Shown piece by piece: positions 8,328 to 15,243 of a stretch of DNA of 27,239 bases; within the stretch, counting starts at the first letter, position 1, and each line of letters begins with the position of its first letter. A program made the position numbers and the translations under genes. The DNA is from CAYZJV01 sp964616275 (lineage in GTDB: Bacteria > Spirochaetota > Spirochaetia > Sphaerochaetales > Sphaerochaetaceae), in assembly GCA_964616275.1 (NCBI GenBank), contig CAZTUL010000029.1:1-27239 (forward strand). Reading direction: 5' to 3'. The notes below the pieces were generated by a model. The model made no database searches. It was not told the DNA's origin and was given only the letters and a program-made list of their open reading frames with translations.

Positions 8328-9392
8328 TTACCGTGCAACCAGACCTTCAACGTATTCAACAAGATCATTGACTCTCACACCGAGGGTTACTTTGGTATGT
8401 TTTGGTCTATATCTACTATAGGCAAGAATTTCATGTCCATTCCAATCGCAAGTGATCAAATATCGTCCGCCCTGGTATTCACATGATAATACTCGGGCAT
8501 CGGAGAATCGAAGATGAGGAAGGAATTCTGGGAAAGCGAGAGCAGGATTATCATGAACGATGACTCGTTCTGGGCGGAAAAAAACTTGTCGAGATTCACC
8601 ACTACTTCTGAACACTACTGTATCGGGACCTTTATCAATAGATACCAGTATTTTTGGAATGAGAGCATGCGGAAGTAATGTTCCTTCACCCATGAACTTT
8701 GCTGCATACAACGTTGATGGATGGTTATAAATCTCCTCGGGAGTTGCAAACTGTTCCATACTTCCCTGTTGCATGACAAGTATTCGATCACTGAGAGTGA
8801 GAGCCTCTTCCTGATCATGGGTAACGTATATAGTTGTGATTCCTGTAGTCTCGTGAATATGCCTGATTTGCTGTCGTAGACGCTTCCGCATTTTGGCATC
8901 GAGAGCAGATAGCGGTTCATCGAGCAATAACAGTTGCGGTTCACTGGCAAGAGCACGAGCAAGTGCAACCCTTTGCCGTTCACCACCACTGAGATCAGCG
9001 ATTCTTCGTTTCTCAAAACCTTGTAATCCTACGAGATCCAAGAGGTGTCGTACGCGTTCAATTTGTTCTTTTTTTGGGATTTTTTTGAGTTTTAAGCTAT
9101 ATGCGATATTTTTAGCCACATTTACATGGGGAAACAGTGCATAATCCTGAAATACCATGCCAATGTTACGCTCCCAAACGGGCATGTGTGTAATATCCAC
9201 TCCATGCAGCATGATAGTACCAGTTTCACAAGGGAGCAGGCCGGTAATGAGTTGCAGCGTGGTGCTCTTTCCACATCCGGACGGACCGATAATACTCACC
9301 AACTCACCCTTGTTAACAGCGAGGTCGAGATGTAATGAGAATTCTGGATACGTTACACGAATGTTAGAACAAACTAATCCCAACTCACCCAT
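8328..9392 (-). CDS. thiQ: Thiamine ABC transporter, ATP-binding protein (ThiQ-like)
   Basis: The ATPase that drives thiamine import with ThiP and ThiB. The 354-aa product has Walker A GPSGCGKSTT at about residues 36-45, the Q-loop in VFQDYALFPH, the ABC signature LSGGERQR, Walker B LLLLDEPLSALD and the switch His in VTHDQEEA. Beyond the nucleotide-binding domain (about 1-240) there is a roughly 110-residue C-terminal part with FFRPERV, as in TOBE domains of PotA/FbpC-type ATPases. Enterobacterial ThiQ lacks this part, so by sequence alone a polyamine or iron transporter would be possible. The thiamine assignment comes from the TPP riboswitch and gene order. It overlaps thiP by 8 nt. Confidence 0.85.
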   Translation of the reverse strand: MGELGLVCSNIRVTYPEFSLHLDLAVNKGELVSIIGPSGCGKSTTLQLITGLLPCETGTIMLHGVDITHMPVWERNIGMVFQDYALFPHVNVAKNIAYSLKLKKIPKKEQIERVRHLLDLVGLQGFEKRRIADLSGGERQRVALARALASEPQLLLLDEPLSALDAKMRKRLRQQIRHIHETTGITTIYVTHDQEEALTLSDRILVMQQGSMEQFATPEEIYNHPSTLYAAKFMGEGTLLPHALIPKILVSIDKGPDTVVFRSSGESRQVFFRPERVIVHDNPALAFPEFLPHLRFSDARVLSCEYQGGRYLITCDWNGHEILAYSRYRPKHTKVTLGVRVNDLVEYVEGLVAR

Positions 9393-11112
9393 TATGACTC
9401 CTTCGTAATGATTCGGTAGTGAGAAATACTATAGCACAACATGCAATTAAAATCGTACCTAACGCACACGCTCCTGCAAAATTGTAACTTCCGATGAGTC
9501 TATACATGATAATGGGAACAGTGACGATACTTGCATCTGCTAGAACAAGAGTTGCATTAATTTCTCCCATGGAAAGGGCAAATGCGAATGCGGCTCCTGT
9601 AATCAGAGCAGGTCGAAGGAGAGGTAATTCAACGTGCCAGAATGTCTGAGAAACGGTTGCTCCAAGAGTGAGGGATGCCTGTGAATAGGATATGGGGATT
9701 TTCCTGTATTCAGGTACTATGGAACGAAGTACGAATGGTGTGGTAATAACCACATGAGCTAGGATGACAAGCGTTCTTCCTAGAGTATCTCCTCCAGAAA
9801 GGGTAGAGGTGATAATATAATATCCAAGCCCAACGATTACTGATGAGACTGCCATAGGGAGCATTGCATACAATTCGAGAGAAGAGTTTCCTTGTTTATC
9901 ACGAGTTCGCAAACGGGCACCCAGCATAGTTCCAATGATAAGTGAGATTGCAGCTGTAATCGCTGCGATAGTAATACTGGTTACCAAGGCTGAACCTGCA
10001 ATACTGAGAAAAGACCCGGGAGCCTGCTTAAAACCAAAAAGTTGACGGTATGCATCAAACGAAAATGCAAGATCTCCGGAACGAGAAACAGGAATCTGAA
10101 ATGAACGATATACAATACCAGCGAGTGGCCCGAGTACAAAGAAAATCGAAAATATCACATAAGCCCCAACAATGAACTTGCCAAAAATTGTATGTGGTTT
10201 TCGTTCAAGCCGTTGTTCTTGTATCTGTTCAACATCTTCCTGACGTATCATAAGACGTTGCAGCCATAGATGGATAGCTACGAGGGTAATCGTCACAAAT
10301 ATTGAGAGTAAACTTAATGCTGCGGCTCCTTCAATATCCAATGACATACGTGCTCTGCGATAGATTTCAACTTCGATTGTGGTAAATTTAGGGCCTCCGC
10401 CCAATACCAGAAGGATGGCAAAACTCGAGAAACAGAAAAGAAAGATCAGTGTAGATGCACTCAGGATTGCGGGAATAATGCGAGGTAACGTTATAGTGCG
10501 AAAAACTGTCCATTTCTTTGCACCGAGTGTCATCGCAGCTTGATTATATCGTTGGGGCAGTTGTTCCCAGAATGAGGAGATGAGTCCGAGTGCTATGGGG
10601 AAGTTGTAAAAAGCATGTGCCAGGATAACTGCTGTGAATGTATACAGCAGGCGTATAGGCGGTTCCGAGAGATTGAAAACCTGCTTGAGCACTGAGTTGA
10701 GGATACCGTTATTTCCATAGAAAATAACAAACCCGAGTACCACTAATATAGAGGGAAGTACAAACGGTATCATACTGATTGCCCGAATAATATGTTTACC
10801 GCGAAAACTGTATGTTACTAAGAGGTATGCTCCGGGAATCCCTATTGCCAATGATACAATCGTGCTGATCAGGGCTTGGAACAATGTGAACCGGAGAATT
10901 CGTTGGGTGTACGGATCTCGCATCATCTCAAAAATTCTACCGAAAGAGAGTGTTCCTTCGGTAGATATAAATGCTTTGCTGAGAGTGATGAGAAGCGGAA
11001 CAATAAACAGGAAAGTGAGTAACAACATTGCAGGGGTGCTTAACATTCTATAAAAACGTGAGGTGTCAAAGATTGTTCCAGAGCGATGTGTAACCCGTCT
11101 TTCTGTTCTCAT
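9385..11112 (-). CDS. thiP: Thiamine ABC transporter, fused permease (ThiP-like)
   Basis: The inner-membrane channel of the thiamine importer. The 575-aa protein is an internal duplication of a six-helix permease domain, giving about 12 membrane segments. Each half carries an EAA loop that contacts the ATPase: AAMTLGAKKWTVFRTITLP in the first half and ASLTLGATVSQTFWHVELP in the second. Fused two-domain permeases are typical of the ThiP/FbpB group. The ATG at 11112 overlaps the thiB stop codon (ATGA) and the end overlaps thiQ, so all three genes are translationally coupled in the order thiB-thiP-thiQ. Confidence 0.9.
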   Translation of the reverse strand: MRTERRVTHRSGTIFDTSRFYRMLSTPAMLLLTFLFIVPLLITLSKAFISTEGTLSFGRIFEMMRDPYTQRILRFTLFQALISTIVSLAIGIPGAYLLVTYSFRGKHIIRAISMIPFVLPSILVVLGFVIFYGNNGILNSVLKQVFNLSEPPIRLLYTFTAVILAHAFYNFPIALGLISSFWEQLPQRYNQAAMTLGAKKWTVFRTITLPRIIPAILSASTLIFLFCFSSFAILLVLGGGPKFTTIEVEIYRRARMSLDIEGAAALSLLSIFVTITLVAIHLWLQRLMIRQEDVEQIQEQRLERKPHTIFGKFIVGAYVIFSIFFVLGPLAGIVYRSFQIPVSRSGDLAFSFDAYRQLFGFKQAPGSFLSIAGSALVTSITIAAITAAISLIIGTMLGARLRTRDKQGNSSLELYAMLPMAVSSVIVGLGYYIITSTLSGGDTLGRTLVILAHVVITTPFVLRSIVPEYRKIPISYSQASLTLGATVSQTFWHVELPLLRPALITGAAFAFALSMGEINATLVLADASIVTVPIIMYRLIGSYNFAGACALGTILIACCAIVFLTTESLRRSHNG

Positions 11113-12137
11113 TGGCTCATTACCTCAACCCATTCACGAAGCCATTGCTCACGGTTTTCAGCGATGAGTTCAGATGGAAGCATGAGGGATTTTTCCGGTT
11201 TTGGAGCATACGTAAAAGCATCTGGCAGGATTGTTGAGGTGTTCACAGGATACATTATGTTTGCCAACGCGATATCTGTTTGTGCTTCAGTTAATAGAAA
11301 TTCCATGAATAGTCGTGCAGCCTCTTTGTTCTGTGATGATGCCACAATACCTGCACCTTCTATAACGGCAAGATTTCCTTCTTCAAATACTTGTGCAGCA
11401 TACCGTGTGGAGTCTTCATAGAGAACATGATATACCGGACTGGTGGTATAACTGATTACGAGCGGAGCTTCGCCTTGGGTGAACAATCCATAACCGCTCG
11501 ACCAGCCATCAGCAATAGTGAGAACATTTGGTTTTATCGATTCCCACCAATTCAGGTACGAGTCCCCATAATAGGCTATGGTCCACTCAAGAAGACCCAT
11601 CCCTACACTTGATGTTCGCGGATCCATAAGAATGATACTACGTCTCCATTGTGAATCGAGTAAATCATCAAGTGATGTGGGAGGATTCTGAATGGCGTGA
11701 GAATCGTACACAAACGCATAGTTCCCGTAGTTAAATGGAAGTAGGTGGTAGGTTGGATCGAAGTGAAGCCATGCGGGGATATGACTGAGTGCAGATGCTT
11801 GATATGGCTCAAGGAGCTGAGATGCAAGAGTCTCATGAAGTAATTCATGTGAGATGCCGATTATTACATCGGCTTTTGGGTTGTGCCGCTCAAATTCAAG
11901 CCGATTGAGTAGTTCTCCACCGTTGCCGGCAGAAATGAGATTTACAGAAATTCCTGTTTTCTCTTCAAATTTTGGTATAATCAATGGCCCTGGTCCCCAT
12001 TCAGAGACAAAAGAGTCGTACGCATATACCGTGAGTGTCTGTTTTCCATTTTCTGTGGTTTCGTATAATCCTCCAGCATAAAGCAGAGAAGAACATACAA
12101 AAACAGCCAGAACCAATACGAGTGAATGCCTTTTCAT
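11109..12137 (-). CDS. thiB: Thiamine ABC transporter, substrate-binding protein (ThiB-like)
   Basis: A periplasmic binding protein that delivers thiamine or its phosphates to ThiPQ. The 342-aa product has a signal peptide (about residues 1-22, ending LLYAGG). The mature part begins with the family pattern LTVYAYDSFVSEWGPGP and then IPKFEEKTGI. DVIIGI follows near residue 90, and the domain-closing segment YGNYAFVYDS lies near 165, as in ThiB/TbpA. The start at 12137 has GGAGG about 8 nt upstream, about 50 nt after the TPP riboswitch. The riboswitch makes thiamine the likely ligand. Sequence alone would also allow other class F-type solutes. Confidence 0.9.
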   Translation of the reverse strand: MKRHSLVLVLAVFVCSSLLYAGGLYETTENGKQTLTVYAYDSFVSEWGPGPLIIPKFEEKTGISVNLISAGNGGELLNRLEFERHNPKADVIIGISHELLHETLASQLLEPYQASALSHIPAWLHFDPTYHLLPFNYGNYAFVYDSHAIQNPPTSLDDLLDSQWRRSIILMDPRTSSVGMGLLEWTIAYYGDSYLNWWESIKPNVLTIADGWSSGYGLFTQGEAPLVISYTTSPVYHVLYEDSTRYAAQVFEEGNLAVIEGAGIVASSQNKEAARLFMEFLLTEAQTDIALANIMYPVNTSTILPDAFTYAPKPEKSLMLPSELIAENREQWLREWVEVMSQ

Positions 12138-12187
12138 AGCAATGCCTCCATAGGTGGTTTCTGTCTGTGGGGAAAAGTTTTGAGTTT

Positions 12188-12271
12188 ACGTGCCTCCCTA
12201 CGCTGGAATTACCCAGATCAGGTTCTACGGGTGTAATCTCAGGCCATATAATACTGGCCACCCCAAGACGT
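12188..12271 (-). promoter_or_regulatory. TPP (Thi-box) riboswitch controlling thiBPQ
   Basis: The minus strand shows the conserved TPP aptamer core in order: GGGGTG, then CTGAGA followed by ACCC, GAACCTGATCTGGGTAAT, and CCAGCGTAGGGA. The outer stem can form between ACGT at each end. It lies just downstream of a good promoter and upstream of thiB. Thiamine pyrophosphate binding is expected to reduce expression of the transporter. No T-run terminator is evident between the aptamer and thiB, so control of translation initiation is more likely than attenuation, but that is inference. Confidence 0.96.
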
Positions 12272-12275
12272 GCTC

Positions 12276-12304
12276 ATGGTAGCCAAGTATGTACTTTGTG
12301 TCAA
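12276..12304 (-). promoter_or_regulatory. Promoter of the thiBPQ operon
   Basis: On the minus strand TTGACA (12299-12304) is followed after exactly 17 nt by TACCAT (12276-12281). Transcription would start near 12269, at the 5' edge of the TPP aptamer. A 7-bp inverted repeat (TCAACGA 12301-12307, TCGTTGA 12320-12326) overlaps the -35 box. It sits between znuA and this promoter, without a T-run. Confidence 0.8.
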
Positions 12305-12339
12305 CGACTCAGAATCCATTCGTTGAAATTAGCGGGTTT

Positions 12340-13140
12340 CTAAGGGAGTATACCTAGGATTTTCCCATTATAATTCAGCACATCAAACAGGGTTCGAGTT
12401 TCATATGGTCCGGGAAAATTGATTAATTGTACATACGATCGACCCTCTTTTTGTAACGATTGACCCTGGGGGCTATGCCAATTATCTATGATGATATCTG
12501 GATTAGCAGAATCAATGGCAGACAGATCTTTCATGGTCATTTCCTGTGGACCAAAGACGGCAATGATCTCGTACCCAAGATATTGTGCGAAGGCTTGCTG
12601 ATGGAATTGTACTGCGGCTTTTGTTGTGTGTGTCTGCAGATTGAGAGCTCCTTGGGTGAGACGATTATCAAGATTCTCGATAATTTTCTGCCACTGCTCG
12701 AATTTCTCAGTAGTTCCCAAAAGTTGTGCAACCGATTTCACTGAATCAATCAGTTGTGGAGGAGCATTATTCGTGTTGACCTTCACTAAGTCAGTTTCAG
12801 GAATTTCTGCAGCTTGGATAAGGTTTCGAACAAATCCTTCATACCCTGCCCAAAAGACCAAATCTGCTTTGCTTGCCTGCATGATATCCTGGGGTGAGAA
12901 ATCATACTCAGGTGGATGTCGTAATTCTATTGGTGCAAGAACAAGTACTTTTTCGGCTCCTGCGGCTTCAACAATTGCTCCTACCCAGCTGGTAGATGCC
13001 ACAATATTCGGTCCCATTGAAGTTTTTCCAGCATATGCCTCATATCGCGAAGCTGCGGCTGATTCGTCCACTCCTTGTGCATACACTGAAAGAGAATGAA
13101 GTAGCAGTATGCTGACTAAAATCCAATTTTTGTTTCTCAT
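12340..13140 (-). CDS. znuA: Metal ABC transporter substrate-binding protein (ZnuA/TroA-like)
   Basis: A periplasmic binding protein of the cluster A-I (zinc/manganese type) family, last gene of the nikR-znuCBA operon. The 266-aa product has a signal peptide (about residues 1-21, SVYAQ) and the family pattern STSWVGAIVEAAG. Visible candidate metal ligands are His75 in RHPPEYDFSPQD, His180 in FHQQAFAQYLGY, and Asp219 or His222 in IIIDNWHSP. The second histidine of the usual set, in an HxWL(D/S)P motif, is replaced by an N-A-P-P segment near residues 125-128. There is no His-rich loop. At 266 aa it is slightly shorter than typical ZnuA (about 290-310). The metal is therefore uncertain: zinc, manganese, nickel or cobalt. 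It starts 21 nt after znuB. Confidence 0.82.
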   Translation of the reverse strand: MRNKNWILVSILLLHSLSVYAQGVDESAAASRYEAYAGKTSMGPNIVASTSWVGAIVEAAGAEKVLVLAPIELRHPPEYDFSPQDIMQASKADLVFWAGYEGFVRNLIQAAEIPETDLVKVNTNNAPPQLIDSVKSVAQLLGTTEKFEQWQKIIENLDNRLTQGALNLQTHTTKAAVQFHQQAFAQYLGYEIIAVFGPQEMTMKDLSAIDSANPDIIIDNWHSPQGQSLQKEGRSYVQLINFPGPYETRTLFDVLNYNGKILGILP

Positions 13141-13161
13141 TTTTACCTCCAGAATACAATA

Positions 13162-13980
13162 TTATGCTTTAAATAAACGTGCAAAGAACAATGAGCATCC
13201 CAAAAGAAGTGTTGCGGTCATTGCTGCACTAGCTCCCACGGGTAGGTTCCATCTCAGTGCTACAAGAAAGCCCCCTACTGTAGTACAGATTCCAAATAGT
13301 GAAGAGAGTAGGAGAGCACTGCCGAATGAGCGTGCGAAACGAAGTGCGGCAATACCGGGAAGAAGAATAATTGCATCAACAAGGAGAGCTCCGACAAGTC
13401 TTAGTGCTGTTGCGATTCCCAATCCAAGAAGGATAAATATTCCTGTCATGATACGTTCTACCGGTACCCCTAATATGTGAGCCAGATCACGATTGAGTAA
13501 CACGAGTTGAATCTCTCTATAGGCGAATATACACACCCCTGTTATGATTGTTCCAATGGAGGCGGTAAGGATAAGGTCAGCTTTGGTGAGCATGAGAATA
13601 TTTCCCGCAAATATGTCGAATACGTTCATTGCTGGAACTCCTGTTCCTGCAAGAAGCAAAAATGCTCCGGCGAGTGATCCGGTCATAAAGAGTCCACTGA
13701 TCGAGCTAATTCGTATGGTACGATTATGTGAGAGTTTTCCCATAATGATTGATACGATGAGCACCGCAGCAAAAGCACCGACGGTTCCAGAAAACCCGAG
13801 TGCAATACCTGCAGCAGCTCCAAACAACCCGACATGCATGAGAGTGAATCGAATAGCAGTCAAGTGGAGCGAAACAATCATCACCCCTAGAAGTGAAAGG
13901 GTAGCACCAGCAATAAGCATACCAAAAAAGGCGTGTCGGATTACCGGTATAGCCCAGGCATCAGATAGCAGCTGAATCAT
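13162..13980 (-). CDS. znuB: Metal ABC transporter permease (ZnuB-like)
   Basis: The membrane channel of the metal importer, of the ABC-3 permease family used for zinc, manganese and iron. The 272-aa product is hydrophobic with about 8-9 membrane segments, and typical length is 260-290. Family features include the N-terminal FFGMLIAGATLSLLGVMIV and the central coupling region LAHILGVPVERIM followed by LVGALLVDAIILLPGIAA. The ATG overlaps the znuC stop codon (ATGA). Confidence 0.92.
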   Translation of the reverse strand: MIQLLSDAWAIPVIRHAFFGMLIAGATLSLLGVMIVSLHLTAIRFTLMHVGLFGAAAGIALGFSGTVGAFAAVLIVSIIMGKLSHNRTIRISSISGLFMTGSLAGAFLLLAGTGVPAMNVFDIFAGNILMLTKADLILTASIGTIITGVCIFAYREIQLVLLNRDLAHILGVPVERIMTGIFILLGLGIATALRLVGALLVDAIILLPGIAALRFARSFGSALLLSSLFGICTTVGGFLVALRWNLPVGASAAMTATLLLGCSLFFARLFKA

Positions 13981-14672
13981 GATGCCACCGTATTTGGGTA
14001 GATGGTGCCTTTTTCAATTCTTACGATTCTCTCTGATGCCTGTTCCCCTAGAGCTTCATGACTTACGATAATGGAGGTGAACTGGTACTGCTTTTGCAAA
14101 TCATGGATTCTTTGCAAGATATCTTTTTTTGCTTCGGCATCAAGATACGTGGTCGGCTCATCCATAAGAACCAGTTGAGGGTTACGAATGAGTGCTCTTG
14201 CCAGTGCTATACGCTGTCTCTGTCCACCCGATAATGTCCGAATATCTCTTTGAGCAAATTGATCCATTTCTACAGATTCAAGGTGAGAAAATGCTTGCTG
14301 ATAATCGGCCTTCTTTGCTCTCCTATACCATCCAAACTTGGTCCCCCAGAGTCCTAGGAGGACACTCTCTATAACGGTAATTGCAATCTCCGGTTCCTGC
14401 TGAACTTGTGTGAGGACTCCAATAGAACGGCGAATTTCCTGCCTGTTTTTATCGTCTGCCAGATTTTTGCCTAACACTATCACTTTCCCCGATTGTGGTA
14501 TGAGACTACCCGATAAGACACGGAGAAGTGTCGTCTTACCGCTTCCATTCGGTCCCGTGATGATTACTCGCTCGCCACAAAATACTGTATGAGAAATATG
14601 GTGAAGGACGGGTTGGCTTCCATAGGAGACTCCAATGTTTTCCAGCAAAATTATTGGCTCACGGTGTTGCAT
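13977..14672 (-). CDS. znuC: Metal ABC transporter ATP-binding protein (ZnuC-like)
   Basis: The ATPase of the metal importer. The 231-aa product has Walker A GPNGSGKTTLL near residue 40, the signature LSGGQRQRIALARAL, Walker B LVLMDEPTTYLD and the switch His in IIVSHEALGE. The length and the lack of a C-terminal extension fit ZnuC/MntB-type ATPases. It begins 2 nt after nikR and overlaps znuB, so it is co-transcribed with both. Confidence 0.92.
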   Translation of the reverse strand: MQHREPIILLENIGVSYGSQPVLHHISHTVFCGERVIITGPNGSGKTTLLRVLSGSLIPQSGKVIVLGKNLADDKNRQEIRRSIGVLTQVQQEPEIAITVIESVLLGLWGTKFGWYRRAKKADYQQAFSHLESVEMDQFAQRDIRTLSGGQRQRIALARALIRNPQLVLMDEPTTYLDAEAKKDILQRIHDLQKQYQFTSIIVSHEALGEQASERIVRIEKGTIYPNTVAS

Positions 14673-14674
14673 AG

Positions 14675-15094
14675 TTATCCTCTGAGTTGATCATACATAC
14701 GACTGGTGGCGGCAATATTTATTCTGCCGAATACATGTTTCTGTCCGGTGATTTTTCGTGCCCATTCGTTAACTTCTCTGTTCTGACCGGAAACTACTAG
14801 GATTTTTATGACAATATCTTTTTCAAGATGCATTTGCAGGTTTGTAGTGAGTTTTAGCGATGGGTATTCCTGAAGCGAAACACGGACAAGTTGAGTTGAA
14901 TAGTGAAATATGAGGGAAATGACAGCTGTCACTTCGGCAGTATCTAACAGTGTCTCTTCTTCTACTACTTGTTGACGGATAAGCGTACGGATAGTTTCGG
15001 AACGGTTAGGGTGTGCATGCTGCAATGTTATAGTATCGAGGGCTTCAACAATCTCCTTTTCCATGGATACTCCAAAACGAATCAACTCCGACAT
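14675..15094 (-). CDS. nikR: NikR-family ribbon-helix-helix regulator with altered metal site
   Basis: A predicted metal-responsive repressor leading the znuCBA operon. The 139-aa product has an N-terminal ribbon-helix-helix domain (IRFGVSMEKEIVEALD, then NRSETIRTLIR) and a C-terminal ACT-like domain (AVISLIFHY to the end), the NikR layout and length. Aligning by eye with E. coli NikR, the square-planar nickel ligands His76, His87, His89 and Cys95 correspond to Glu, Gln, His and Val (LQEY, LQMH, DIVIK). Only one ligand is kept, so nickel sensing of the classical kind is doubtful. AGGAGG precedes the ATG. A NikR-like 28-bp palindrome lies 35 nt upstream, suggesting autoregulation of the whole operon. 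Confidence 0.85.
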   Translation of the reverse strand: MSELIRFGVSMEKEIVEALDTITLQHAHPNRSETIRTLIRQQVVEEETLLDTAEVTAVISLIFHYSTQLVRVSLQEYPSLKLTTNLQMHLEKDIVIKILVVSGQNREVNEWARKITGQKHVFGRINIAATSRMYDQLRG

Positions 15095-15128
15095 GAAATA
15101 TACTCCTCCTTCATCTTCTTGGGCAGTA

Positions 15129-15160
15129 TAGTAACACGAATAATAGAAATAGTGTTACTA
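15129..15160 (-). promoter_or_regulatory. Putative NikR operator upstream of nikR
   Basis: A perfect 9-bp inverted repeat, TAGTAACAC (15129-15137) and GTGTTACTA (15152-15160), has a 14-nt spacer. The core GTAACAC-N14-GTGTTAC has the same 28-bp geometry as the E. coli nik operator GTATGAC-N14-GTCATAC. A -10-like TATACT (minus strand, 15125-15130) overlaps its edge, so binding would block nikR-znuCBA transcription. Confidence 0.75.
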
Positions 15161-15208
15161 ATTTTTGTAGGAATATACCTGAGAGCGACGGTATCTTTGC
15201 ATCAATGA

Positions 15209-15237
15209 TTGACCGGAGTTTCATGCGGGGGTAGTAT
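15209..15237 (+). promoter_or_regulatory. Promoter of nnr, close to the start codon
   Basis: TTGACC (15209-15214) and TAGTAT (15232-15237) are separated by exactly 17 nt. The nnr ATG at 15244 lies 6 nt after the -10 box, so transcription would begin at or next to the start codon and the mRNA could be leaderless. No Shine-Dalgarno sequence precedes the ATG. Confidence 0.7.
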
Positions 15238-15243
15238 ACACAT

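Noticed and set aside
12626..13099. 157-codon open frame on the plus strand
   Set aside because: It is antisense to znuA, which has clear family motifs; the antisense product resembles nothing.
13544..13975. 143-codon open frame on the plus strand
   Set aside because: It lies wholly opposite znuB and reflects its codon use; no protein-like motifs.
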